Of a stretch of DNA of 64,000 nt, positions 1-7,885 are shown in pieces. Every line of letters begins with the position of its first letter. Positions within the stretch are counted from its first letter, which is position 1. Under the pieces are notes generated by a model. That model saw only the letters and a program-made list of their open reading frames with translations. It ran no database searches and was not told the origin of the DNA. The stretch covers positions 104,106 through 168,105 of the forward strand of contig CALTVC010000010.1 in assembly GCA_943912855.1 (NCBI GenBank), written 5' to 3'. The stretch comes from an uncultured Flavobacterium sp. (GTDB taxonomy: Bacteria > Bacteroidota > Bacteroidia > Flavobacteriales > Flavobacteriaceae). A program made the translations under genes and the position numbers.

Positions 1-133
1 CGGTGGTTTTACCGTGCAGGTATACCACCCGAACGGCTTTTATAAGGTAATCCACATCAAAAATATACAGCAATGCCACAATCAGGGCTATGGGCAATAC
101 AAGCCAGTACAGTAGTCTTTTCAGGAATTTCAT
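1..133 (-). CDS. serine hydrolase (beta-lactamase-like), N-terminal fragment
   Basis: The reverse strand reads an ATG at 133 followed by MKFLKRLLYWLVLPIAL and a hydrophobic stretch, then a segment ending YLHGKTT at the window edge. A single N-terminal membrane anchor followed by this kind of DYLIKAVRVVYLHGKT segment is what I recall from flavobacterial membrane-anchored serine hydrolases of the beta-lactamase/class C family, which place an SxxK catalytic domain in the periplasm. The catalytic part lies outside the window, so the family call rests on the leader alone. It is divergent from the GH92 gene at 301, with a 167-base gap. Confidence 0.45.
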   Translation of the reverse strand, partial: MKFLKRLLYWLVLPIALIVALLYIFDVDYLIKAVRVVYLHGKTT

Positions 134-264
134 AAAATGAGCGGTTTCGTACGAATGTACAAATTATTTCGGATAATGTATTGCGGAGTTACCCGCTGTG
201 CAACTCCCTGTTTGTCTGGTAGGGTAAGCAACAACAAACCATAAACAACAAACAAAAAAACCGT

Positions 265-272
265 TACATTTA
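265..272 (+). promoter_or_regulatory. possible -7 element (TACATTTA) of the GH92 gene
   Basis: TACATTTA differs from the Bacteroidota -7 consensus TAnnTTTG only in the last base and lies 28 bases before the GH92 start codon. No convincing -33 TTG was found at the usual distance, so this is tentative. Confidence 0.3.
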
Positions 273-300
273 CATTATCCAAAATAATCACCCCACTAAA

Positions 301-3147
301 ATGAAAAAGCTGTCGGTTTTCGCACTTTTATTATGCTCTGTTGCGGCATTTTCTCAAAAAGAAAAAACAAAACCCACCATTAATAAAGACTACGCCAAGT
401 ATGTAAACCCATTTATCGGTACGGGTGGGCATGGGCATACCTTTCCCGGGGCTACCGTTCCGTTTGGCATGGTACAGCTTAGCCCTGATACCCGCATAGA
501 CGGCAGTTGGGATGGTTGCAGTGGTTACCATTATTCAGATGGTACTATCTATGGTTTTTCGCATACCCACCTTAACGGTACAGGCTGCAGCGATTATGGC
601 GACATTATGCTGATGCCTACCCTGGGCGATGCTTCATTAGATAAGAACGATTATAGTTCAACATTTAAGCATGCTAATGAAACCGCTTCGGCGGGCTATT
701 ATTCGGTACTGCTGGATGATGATAACATTAAGGCAGAACTTACCGCGACCCCTCGTGTAGGTTTCCATCGCTATACCTTTAACACCGCCGGGCAAGCCAA
801 TATTATACTCGACCTTAATCACCGCGACAAACTTATTATGGGCGAAGTACGGGTTATAGACAGCAAAACCATAGAGGTGTTTCGCCGTAGTGAGGCCTGG
901 GCACGCGACCAGTATATTTATGCCCGTATAGAGTTTAGTGCACCGGTAAAAATTACCAAAGTAAACAACAATGCCTTTGCCCCTGCCAAGGTAACCGATA
1001 CGTTTTTTGCAGGTTCGCTGCTTGGCATCAGCTTTAGTAAAGACGTAAAGAAAGGTGAAGAGTTATTGGTTAAAGTGGCACTTTCTCCTACGGGCCATGA
1101 GGGTACTGCAAAAAACATGAAAGCCGAATTACCGGGTTGGGATTTTGGCATGATAGTTAACAACGCGCAGGCACTTTGGAACAAAGAACTCGACAAAATA
1201 GAAATCACCGAAAAAGATAAAGACAAGAACACCATATTTTACACCGCGCTGTACCACACCATGATGCAGCCTAACGTGGCTATGGATGTAGATGGTCAGT
1301 ACCGTGGCAGGGATAACCAGCTGCACTATGCTGAAGGCTTTACGTATTACTCGGTATTCTCGTTATGGGATACTTTTAGGGCGGCGCATCCGCTATATAC
1401 CCTGATTGACAAAAAACGTACTGCCGACTTTATCAACACCTTCCTTGCCCAGTATGAGCAGGGCGGCAGGCTACCCGTATGGGAACTTGCCAGCAACGAA
1501 ACCGACTGTATGATAGGTTACCATTCGGTAAGCGTTATGGCCGATGCTATGGCAAAAGGTATTAAAGGCTTTGATTACGAGAAAGCATTTCAGGCAGCAA
1601 AGCACAGTGCCATGCTGGACCATTTAGGGTTAAAGGCGTACAAACAAAATGGTTTTATAAGCATAGACGATGAGCACGAAAGCGTATCCAAGACCCTGGA
1701 GTATGCGTATGATGACTGGTGTATAGCCCAAATGGCATATATAAGAGGGCATGGTGAAGATTATCAATACTTTATGAAACGCAGCCAAAATTGGAAAAAC
1801 CTGTTTGACCCTGCCACAAAACATATGCGCCCAAAACGCAACGGGGGCTGGGAAACGCCTTTTGACCCACGCGAAATAAACAATAACTTTACCGAAGGCA
1901 ACAGCTGGCAATACAGCTTTTTTGTACCACAGGATATACAGGGTATGATAGAAGCGTATGGAGGTAATGTGGCCTTTGAGGCCAAACTCGATGAAATGTT
2001 TAGCGCGCCAAGTACCACTACCGGTCGTGAGCAGGTAGATGTAACGGGGCTTATAGGCCAGTATGCCCATGGTAACGAACCGAGCCACCATATGGCATAC
2101 CTGTACAACTATATAGGCAAACCAGAAAAGACTCAAAAATGGGTACGTTACATTTTAGACAATTTTTATAAAAACACTCCGGACGGACTTATAGGCAACG
2201 AAGACTGCGGGCAAATGAGTGCGTGGTATGTTCTTAGTAGTTTGGGTATTTATAAGGTTACTCCGGGTCAGGAAGTGTGGAGCAGCACAAAACCTTATTT
2301 TGAAAAAGCGATAATATTTCCTGATGAAAAGAGAGCTCTAACAATAACTCCTATTACAGAAACAACAAGGCTGCAAAGCCTGGACATTACGTTTTCTATT
2401 GTTAAACGGAATGTACCTGTGTACAACAAAATAGTTGCTGTTCCGGTTATAAAGGCGCCTTCAAAATCTTTTACAGGAAGCATGGATGTAACGTTTGAGA
2501 GTAGCAGCCCTTCGGATAAAATTTACTATAGGGTATATAATATTTTCGATTCCTATCTGCCGGAATTTATCATGTATGAAGCTCCGGTAAGAATTACTCA
2601 GGGTTTGCCTTTAGTTGAATTTTATGCTGAGAGGAGTGGTAAGAGGAGTAACACTATTAGTACGAGATTCTTTAAAAGACCAAACAACTATACCATATCC
2701 ATAACATCGAAATATGATAAGCAGTACTCTGCCGGTGGTGCCGATGGTTTGCTTGATGGCATACACGGCAGTACCAACTGGCGTAAGGGCGACTGGCAGG
2801 GCTATCAGGGTCAGGATTTTGAAGCGGTTATAGACTTACAGAAACTACAGCACGTGCAAAGTGTAACCGCATCGTTTTTACAGGATACCCGTGCCTGGAT
2901 TGTATTGCCAATAAGAGTGGAGTTTTTAACTTCTACAGACGGTGTTACCTTTACTCCTGCAGGTACTGTAACCCATACGGTAGATCCGCATGATTATGAA
3001 GTGCAGCTAAAAGAACTAAGCACCAACCTGAATACCAAAGCCCGATATATAAAAGTTAAGGCATATAACTTTGGTACGTTACCACAATGGCACCAGGGCG
3101 CGGGAGGCGAAGCCTATATTTTTATAGATGAGATTACGGTAAAGTAA
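301..3147 (+). CDS. GH92 family exo-alpha-mannosidase with C-terminal discoidin-like domain
   Basis: Secreted calcium-dependent alpha-mannosidase, probably trimming mannose from N-glycan or yeast-mannan type substrates. A signal peptide (MKKLSVFALLLCSVAAFSQ) is followed by the GH92 N-terminal signature around residues 37-60 (NPFIGTGGHGHTFPGA) and the catalytic (alpha/alpha)6 domain; GNEPSHHMAYLYN near residue 591 and GNEDCGQMSAWYV near 632 are hallmark GH92 motifs. The usual domain is about 720-750 residues. Here 948 residues are present: after about 715 comes a chitobiase-C/FN3-like segment, and from about 800 to the end an F5/8 type C-like domain ending YIKVKAYNFG...IFIDEITVK. No SusC/SusD pair or other glycosidase is adjacent, so it is not in an obvious polysaccharide-utilisation locus. 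It ends 3 bases before the convergent gene at 3151. Family assignment is firm; the exact linkage cleaved cannot be read from sequence. Confidence 0.93.
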   Translation: MKKLSVFALLLCSVAAFSQKEKTKPTINKDYAKYVNPFIGTGGHGHTFPGATVPFGMVQLSPDTRIDGSWDGCSGYHYSDGTIYGFSHTHLNGTGCSDYGDIMLMPTLGDASLDKNDYSSTFKHANETASAGYYSVLLDDDNIKAELTATPRVGFHRYTFNTAGQANIILDLNHRDKLIMGEVRVIDSKTIEVFRRSEAWARDQYIYARIEFSAPVKITKVNNNAFAPAKVTDTFFAGSLLGISFSKDVKKGEELLVKVALSPTGHEGTAKNMKAELPGWDFGMIVNNAQALWNKELDKIEITEKDKDKNTIFYTALYHTMMQPNVAMDVDGQYRGRDNQLHYAEGFTYYSVFSLWDTFRAAHPLYTLIDKKRTADFINTFLAQYEQGGRLPVWELASNETDCMIGYHSVSVMADAMAKGIKGFDYEKAFQAAKHSAMLDHLGLKAYKQNGFISIDDEHESVSKTLEYAYDDWCIAQMAYIRGHGEDYQYFMKRSQNWKNLFDPATKHMRPKRNGGWETPFDPREINNNFTEGNSWQYSFFVPQDIQGMIEAYGGNVAFEAKLDEMFSAPSTTTGREQVDVTGLIGQYAHGNEPSHHMAYLYNYIGKPEKTQKWVRYILDNFYKNTPDGLIGNEDCGQMSAWYVLSSLGIYKVTPGQEVWSSTKPYFEKAIIFPDEKRALTITPITETTRLQSLDITFSIVKRNVPVYNKIVAVPVIKAPSKSFTGSMDVTFESSSPSDKIYYRVYNIFDSYLPEFIMYEAPVRITQGLPLVEFYAERSGKRSNTISTRFFKRPNNYTISITSKYDKQYSAGGADGLLDGIHGSTNWRKGDWQGYQGQDFEAVIDLQKLQHVQSVTASFLQDTRAWIVLPIRVEFLTSTDGVTFTPAGTVTHTVDPHDYEVQLKELSTNLNTKARYIKVKAYNFGTLPQWHQGAGGEAYIFIDEITVK

Positions 3148-3150
3148 CAC

Positions 3151-5193
3151 CTAGGTGGTATTGTTTTTCTTATCCCCACCCGGGAAGAAAAACGACATAG
3201 GCTTACGTTTAAAGTATTTCCAGATGCCTCTGCTCACAGCCCAAAATTCGGTCAGAGGAATGTTTCGCGAACGAAATGCCAATGACATGCTCAGGCTGAA
3301 ACTCACCAGGAAGTTTACAAGCCCTATGAGTACAATACCTACGCATGCCCAGATAATCATTTCGGTACTGATGTTGTAATTGGCTCCATATAAGGCTAAA
3401 GCCAAATTTCCGCTGGCAAAGGTAATGTGTCTGATATCCAGGTTGAGTCCCAGAAATGCTCCGATGGAAGCTGTACTTCCCATGAATACCCCAAACCAAA
3501 AGTTACTTATTATGCCTGCCCACTTACGTTCGTACCAACCTGCTATCTTTTTGGCACGTGTACGCCCAAAGGTTTTCTTTAGAAGGGGGTGTTCGGCGAT
3601 GCGGTAATACATGTGTCTGAATTTATCTCTGTTTGCCACACTACCCGCTATAATACCCGACAGAAACAGGAATACACCCGCTATGGCGGCATGCAGTATG
3701 GCAAGTGAATGGATAGGGCTGAGGTCAAACAGTAGTACATCCCACTTGGTAAGCGCTATGTTATAATGGAAGGTAATGTCTATGAGCCAAATGCCTAGCC
3801 ACGATACCGGGAATGCTACGAGTACATTACCTACAAAGGCTATGAACTGCGACCGGAACACTCTGGCGAAGAATGTTGCAAAAGCACGGTGCTTTTCGTC
3901 CTCGCCCAGGGCATTATCTTTTTGGTCGCGTTCCAGCGCGCGGATAAGAGCCGTTGCTGTCATTGCAGGTTGTTTTGTAGCCAGGGTAAAACCGAGTACG
4001 TATATGGCTATGAAACCAAAGGCGTAGTTAAGGCTGTAAAAGAACGCGTGCCCAAAGGCGCTGGTATCTATTTTGCCCAACATCACTTTAATGATACACA
4101 GTATACCTACAATAATACCACCACCTGAAGCCGCCCACAGCATCCTGAAATATTCTCCTACGGTTTTGGTAATGTAATGTTCACCGGTATTGGCAGTGTG
4201 TTGGGTAACCTCATACGAAATCAGTTGGGTACTTTCGCCCACAAGTCCGCGTACGTTGTTTTTTATACAGTTGTAAGTAATCAGATTAAGCGATAGCCGA
4301 ATGGTATCGCAGCGTGCCTCCTCTTCTTCAGATATGGCAAGCAGGGGCAGGAGTACTTCCAGGCGTTCCAGCTGCTGGCGCATACGCAGCAGGTTTTGGT
4401 TAACCCGAAGCGATATACCGTATTTATTACTGTTTTTAAACGCATTATGTACATAATCCCGGCACTGGTGCAGGAGTACCATAATTTGCCTGTAGCTAAT
4501 ATCATCCGGAGAAACATAGTTCTTTTGTTCCTCAAGAAGCCTTTCTGTAAGTATACTGAACTCTTTTTGTATGGCTATGAACGGACTTTCCAGGTTTTCG
4601 TATTCCGGTACCATTTGCATCACGTCGGTTTCCAGGGCACGACCACCTATGCGCTGTATGAGGACTTTCATGGCAAAAAGTAGTTCGGTAAGCGGGCTAT
4701 TGGCATTGTCTGAAACATATAACGAATGAAATCCCAGCGCATCAAATAAACCCTCAAGTTCATCCATAGGAATTTTACTAATCCACTCTGGGTCGGTTTT
4801 CAGGTAAAAGACCTGGTTCAGTACATATTCAAGTGAATCTTTTGGAGGCTGGTCAGGGATAATCTTGCTCAGCAGCCTTTTCTTTACTTCAAAAAAGAAA
4901 TCAGAATCGGCAAGAATACCGGCATCGGTAAGAATACGGCTGAATTTCTTTTGCTTAATGAGCCCTTTAATGTAAAAGGACAACCCCATGCGATAACGCT
5001 CGTTTCCGGAAAGTAAAGTAAGAAGAGGTTCCAGGCGTACCTGAGTATGAGATTTTCGAGGGCGTATGAGTGCTACGAGTTCGGCCAGGAGGTCTACCTC
5101 TTCCGCTTTGTACTCCCATAAGTTGTTCTCGTCAAAATTATGTTTAAAGAAATCATCAAGAGAGTTTATAGCATTGGTATTCCTGAACTTCAT
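3151..5193 (-). CDS. Gcr/SpecificRecomb-family membrane protein ('site-specific recombinase')
   Basis: A 680-residue protein resembling the family databases call site-specific recombinase, Gcr type (named after a gonococcal gene). The first about 340 residues are soluble and helical. From about residue 350 to the end there are several hydrophobic membrane spans (for example GGGIIVGILCIIKVML, FGFIAIYVLGFTLATK, IIWACVGIVLIGLVNF), ending in a basic cytoplasmic tail. I see no serine or tyrosine recombinase catalytic motif, so the recombinase name should be read as historical; the visible architecture is that of an inner-membrane protein of unknown role. It is convergent with the GH92 gene and divergent from the Abi gene. 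Family recognition is moderately sure; function is not known. Confidence 0.7.
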   Translation of the reverse strand: MKFRNTNAINSLDDFFKHNFDENNLWEYKAEEVDLLAELVALIRPRKSHTQVRLEPLLTLLSGNERYRMGLSFYIKGLIKQKKFSRILTDAGILADSDFFFEVKKRLLSKIIPDQPPKDSLEYVLNQVFYLKTDPEWISKIPMDELEGLFDALGFHSLYVSDNANSPLTELLFAMKVLIQRIGGRALETDVMQMVPEYENLESPFIAIQKEFSILTERLLEEQKNYVSPDDISYRQIMVLLHQCRDYVHNAFKNSNKYGISLRVNQNLLRMRQQLERLEVLLPLLAISEEEEARCDTIRLSLNLITYNCIKNNVRGLVGESTQLISYEVTQHTANTGEHYITKTVGEYFRMLWAASGGGIIVGILCIIKVMLGKIDTSAFGHAFFYSLNYAFGFIAIYVLGFTLATKQPAMTATALIRALERDQKDNALGEDEKHRAFATFFARVFRSQFIAFVGNVLVAFPVSWLGIWLIDITFHYNIALTKWDVLLFDLSPIHSLAILHAAIAGVFLFLSGIIAGSVANRDKFRHMYYRIAEHPLLKKTFGRTRAKKIAGWYERKWAGIISNFWFGVFMGSTASIGAFLGLNLDIRHITFASGNLALALYGANYNISTEMIIWACVGIVLIGLVNFLVSFSLSMSLAFRSRNIPLTEFWAVSRGIWKYFKRKPMSFFFPGGDKKNNTT

Positions 5194-5303
5194 AAGCGTT
5201 AATAGGGTTAGTATTCGTAAAGATAATAATTAGTGATGTAATGCCTGTAATTACACGTAAGTTTTAGGATTTGGTTAAGGGGTGTGTAATGTGTTAAAAT
5301 TAT

Positions 5304-5311
5304 TATATTTA
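5304..5311 (+). promoter_or_regulatory. possible -7 element (TATATTTA) of the abi gene
   Basis: TATATTTA, one base off TAnnTTTG, sits 23 bases before the ATG at 5334 in a very AT-rich intergenic region. No clear -33 element. Tentative. Confidence 0.3.
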
Positions 5312-5333
5312 CATAAAGTACACCAACCATAAT

Positions 5334-6203
5334 ATGGGAAACATAGCAACTGACACAACCCAGCAAATACAACTACTTACCGGAAGAGGAATGATTCTCG
5401 ACTATGACGATGCAAAAGCGAAAGAGATTTTGTTAGACATAGGATATTATAGGTTAGGATTTTACTGGCACCCTTTTGAAAAGGATAAAGAGCACAATTT
5501 TCAGCCAGGTACTAAGTTTTCAGATGCTGTTACGCTTTATTACCTTGATGTTGATTTAAGAAACCTATTACTCAAATATATCAATAGGATTGAAATAAAT
5601 TTCAGGACGAAGCTTGTGTACTATGTGTCTAACAAGTATAAAACTTCACCTACCTGGTTTATTGATCCTAAAGTAATGCATTCAGGTTTTATAGCAGAAA
5701 TCGGTAAGCACTATAATGACAGCTTTAAGAAAAATAACAAAACTATTCTACAGCATCATCGTAATAACATCAATGACAAGTATGCACCGGCATGGAAAAC
5801 ACTTGAGTTCTTCACGTTTGGAACAAGCTTAAAGATTTTTAAATGCTTAAATGAAACTGACATCAAGGAGGAAATCTCTAATGAGTACGGAATAAAGAAC
5901 TTATCTAAGTTTACAAACATAATGGAAACTATAGTGTATGTACGAAATACCTGTGCCCATGGCGGAGTATTATTTGATTTTCAAACACCACGTGGTATCG
6001 CTTTACTACCACATATATCTTTTAATAACGGTAATAGAAACTCTTTAGATTCTGCAATCAAAATTACGCTTTGTATCCTTGAGCAAATTTCAGTTACTAG
6101 AAAACAAGAGATGGAACGATCAATAAGAACATTGTTTGAAAAACATAAAAATAATGATGCTATAAAATCTATAATTGAACAAAAAATAGAATTTGTTTTT
6201 TGA
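5334..6203 (+). CDS. Abi_2/AbiF-type abortive infection HEPN protein
   Basis: A 289-residue protein of the Abi_2 (AbiD/AbiF) family. The N-terminal segment (LTGRGMILDYDDAKA, then LLDIGYYRLGFYWHPF at about residues 36-51) is the typical Abi_2 opening. Near residue 204 is RNTCAH, the R-x4-H motif of HEPN RNases, followed by GGVLFD. HEPN proteins of this kind cleave RNA and arrest growth when triggered, and the AbiF/AbiD branch is regarded as related to the ancestor of Cas13. The gene is visibly richer in A+T than both neighbours, suggesting acquisition by transfer. It has no partner protein gene: the neighbours are an unrelated membrane protein and a convergent MocR regulator. Immediately downstream and co-directional is a small structured RNA (6245-6327). 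The ATG at 5334 gives the conserved N-terminus. Family is firm; antiphage activity is inference. Confidence 0.9.
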   Translation: MGNIATDTTQQIQLLTGRGMILDYDDAKAKEILLDIGYYRLGFYWHPFEKDKEHNFQPGTKFSDAVTLYYLDVDLRNLLLKYINRIEINFRTKLVYYVSNKYKTSPTWFIDPKVMHSGFIAEIGKHYNDSFKKNNKTILQHHRNNINDKYAPAWKTLEFFTFGTSLKIFKCLNETDIKEEISNEYGIKNLSKFTNIMETIVYVRNTCAHGGVLFDFQTPRGIALLPHISFNNGNRNSLDSAIKITLCILEQISVTRKQEMERSIRTLFEKHKNNDAIKSIIEQKIEFVF

Positions 6204-6231
6204 AAACATGATGTTTTTTCAAAGTATTTTG

Positions 6232-6239
6232 TACCTTTG
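6232..6239 (+). promoter_or_regulatory. -7 promoter element TACCTTTG for the abi-associated RNA
   Basis: An exact TAnnTTTG match begins 29 bases after the abi stop codon, just before the folded segment at 6249-6327. Transcription would begin near 6245. The -33 region is a T-rich run without a clean TTTG, so promoter strength is uncertain. Confidence 0.5.
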
Positions 6240-6244
6240 CAAAG

Positions 6245-6327
6245 TAAAAGTGCCCTATTATTCATTTATGCTTTAATGCGGCACTCTAAAAAAATATTTC
6301 TAAACCCGGACTTGCTCTGGGTTTTTT
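6245..6327 (+). ncRNA. candidate small RNA downstream of AbiF (possible abiF RNA / RNA antitoxin)
   Basis: About 80 nt lie between a perfect -7 element (6232-6239) and an intrinsic terminator. A six-base stem AGTGCC (6249-6254) pairs with GGCACT (6280-6285) and encloses a 25-nt AT-rich loop in which ATTA/TAAT can pair; an A-rich linker then leads to the terminator hairpin (6302-6324). No ORF with a plausible start fits. A structured RNA next to abiF genes and in the same orientation has been described (the abiF RNA motif), and AbiF proteins have been reported as toxins controlled by a neighbouring non-coding RNA; this segment has the position, size and terminator such an RNA would need. I cannot run the covariance model, so the match to the published motif is inference. 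Confidence 0.55.
6302..6327 (+). terminator. intrinsic terminator of the abi-associated RNA
   Basis: AACCCGGA (6303-6310) pairs with TCTGGGTT (6316-6323) around a CTTGC loop, followed by a T run and TTTTT. It also closes transcripts reading through from abi, and lies just past the end of the convergent MocR gene. Confidence 0.8.
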
Positions 6328-6332
6328 CGTTT

Positions 6333-7820
6333 TTATACTGTATTAATCCTACTTAGTGCATCCTTTAAAACCACTACAATCCTTTCCATTTCTTCCACAG
6401 AAAAATGCCCGAAGCCAAGCCGTGTAGCGGTTAGAGTTTTGGTTTGATATAGTATTGTTTTCGGCAAAAATACCCCCTTTATGGCACATTCTTTCTGGAA
6501 AGCGATAAGGTTAAAACTGTCCAGCCACTCCACCCATATAGCGAGTCCCTGGGCAGGTATAGCGTATTTTATCTTCCCTTTAAGATGCTTATCCAGTAGT
6601 GACACGAAATAATCACGTCGTTCTTTATAGTGCTTTTTGTTCTTCTTAGAAAGGCGGTGCACGTCACCCTCTGTTATCCATTCGGTTAGGGTGAGTTCTT
6701 TAATGGAATCTATGCTTGGTTCCAGCAGGTTTTTATGCTTATTTAGCTCAGTAATAAAAGCAGCCGGCCCTGTAACAAACCCTATACCAAAGCCCGAAGG
6801 CAACAATTTACCAAATGATCCGCAGTACACCACCCTGCCGTTATAATCAAGGGCGGCAAGTGGCAGCACAGGATTATTATCATAATTAAAATCATAATCG
6901 TAATCATCTTCCAAGATAACAAATCCGTACTCATCGGCTAGCTGAAGGAGTTCCATTCTACGCTTGGCGCTCAGGGGCGTATTGGTAGGATAATGATAGT
7001 TAGACGTAAGATACAGCATTCGTATCGACTGCTCCTTACACAGGTTTTTCAGGTGTTTTGTGCTGATACCATTTTTGTCAATTGGTATGGGAATAATTTG
7101 AGCCCCGGCATCGGCAAGCACCATATTGGTTGCATAATATCCCGGAGTTGCCACCACTACTTTATCGCCTTTAGCTATAAGCAACTTTATTATGAGGTAT
7201 AATGCCGTTTCATGGTTGTTAGTGGTAAGTAGGTTGCTTGTAGCAATATGTAAGCCTCTTGTAAGGTTAAGGTAGTTAGAAAGTTGGGTTTTAAAGTTGA
7301 GGTGTAATGCCTGTTGTTGCTTACTGTTGTCTTTTGAGTTGTTTTTTTTTAACTGAGATGCATACAGCCTGCCTATGGCATCGGCAGGAAGTAATCGGGG
7401 GTCGGGCTGACCGTCGTTAAAAGAATGTTGAAGCGTACTAACTTCAACCGGATTTTCTAACAGTGCTGATTGCGCAAAGCTGAACCCTGTACTTATTCCC
7501 TCTGTTTTCTGAGATGCGATGACTGGTTTTTCTGCCCTGTTGGTTTTATTCGGCTTAGATAAGATGAATGTTCCTTTATTGGGTAAAATCTCTATCCATC
7601 CCTGCGATTCCAGGTCTTCAAACGCTTTAATGAGCGTATTGCGGTTTATGCCTAATGCTTTGCATAGCAGTCGTGTACCGGGTAATTTGGTACCTTCGGG
7701 CAGTAGCCCCATTTGTATTGCCTTGATAAACTCAAATACAATTTGCAGATACAATGCCGTGGCATCGTTTGGCTTTAGCTGAATGAAGCTCTTAAAAGGA
7801 ATTTGAACCGGACCACCCAT
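6333..7820 (-). CDS. MocR/PdxR-type regulator (GntR helix-turn-helix + aminotransferase-like domain)
   Basis: A 495-residue transcription factor. A GntR-type winged helix (about residues 20-85, with LPGTRLLCKALGINRNTL and NKGTF) is joined to a fold-type I aminotransferase-like domain. The PLP-binding elements are visible: EDDYDYDF near 304 and the Schiff-base lysine K338 in GSFGKLLPSG. The Arg usually found a few residues after that lysine (as in PGLRLGY) is replaced: the sequence reads SGFGIGF, so PLP phosphate binding may be altered. MocR proteins sense PLP or an amine/amino acid and control a neighbouring gene; here the divergent neighbour is a TonB receptor, 65 bases away, with a palindrome over its promoter. 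The ligand cannot be told from sequence. Confidence 0.9.
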   Translation of the reverse strand: MGGPVQIPFKSFIQLKPNDATALYLQIVFEFIKAIQMGLLPEGTKLPGTRLLCKALGINRNTLIKAFEDLESQGWIEILPNKGTFILSKPNKTNRAEKPVIASQKTEGISTGFSFAQSALLENPVEVSTLQHSFNDGQPDPRLLPADAIGRLYASQLKKNNSKDNSKQQQALHLNFKTQLSNYLNLTRGLHIATSNLLTTNNHETALYLIIKLLIAKGDKVVVATPGYYATNMVLADAGAQIIPIPIDKNGISTKHLKNLCKEQSIRMLYLTSNYHYPTNTPLSAKRRMELLQLADEYGFVILEDDYDYDFNYDNNPVLPLAALDYNGRVVYCGSFGKLLPSGFGIGFVTGPAAFITELNKHKNLLEPSIDSIKELTLTEWITEGDVHRLSKKNKKHYKERRDYFVSLLDKHLKGKIKYAIPAQGLAIWVEWLDSFNLIAFQKECAIKGVFLPKTILYQTKTLTATRLGFGHFSVEEMERIVVVLKDALSRINTV

Positions 7821-7842
7821 TATTCTTAAACTGGTATACTTT

Positions 7843-7864
7843 AGTAGTACGGCAAGGTACTACT
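7843..7864. promoter_or_regulatory. candidate operator: palindrome between mocR and the TonB receptor
   Basis: AGTAGTAC (7843-7850) and GTACTACT (7857-7864) form a perfect 8-bp inverted repeat with a 6-base spacer. The right arm overlaps the -7 element of the TonB receptor. A related GGTATACT (7833-7840) and GGTACTACT (7856-7864) also make an imperfect direct repeat about two helical turns apart, which is how MocR regulators commonly bind. A bound regulator here would block or control the receptor promoter and could autoregulate mocR. Confidence 0.5.
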
Positions 7865-7868
7865 TTTG
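7861..7868 (+). promoter_or_regulatory. -7 promoter element TACTTTTG of the TonB receptor gene
   Basis: Exact TAnnTTTG match, 17 bases upstream of the start codon at 7886, overlapped by the palindrome. Confidence 0.45.
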
Positions 7869-7885
7869 GCAAAATTTTAAACCAG

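Noticed and set aside
3151..5193. Evidence of an integrated element from the 'recombinase' gene
   Set aside because: No integrase fold motif, att-like repeats, tRNA target or cargo genes are near; family name alone is not evidence.
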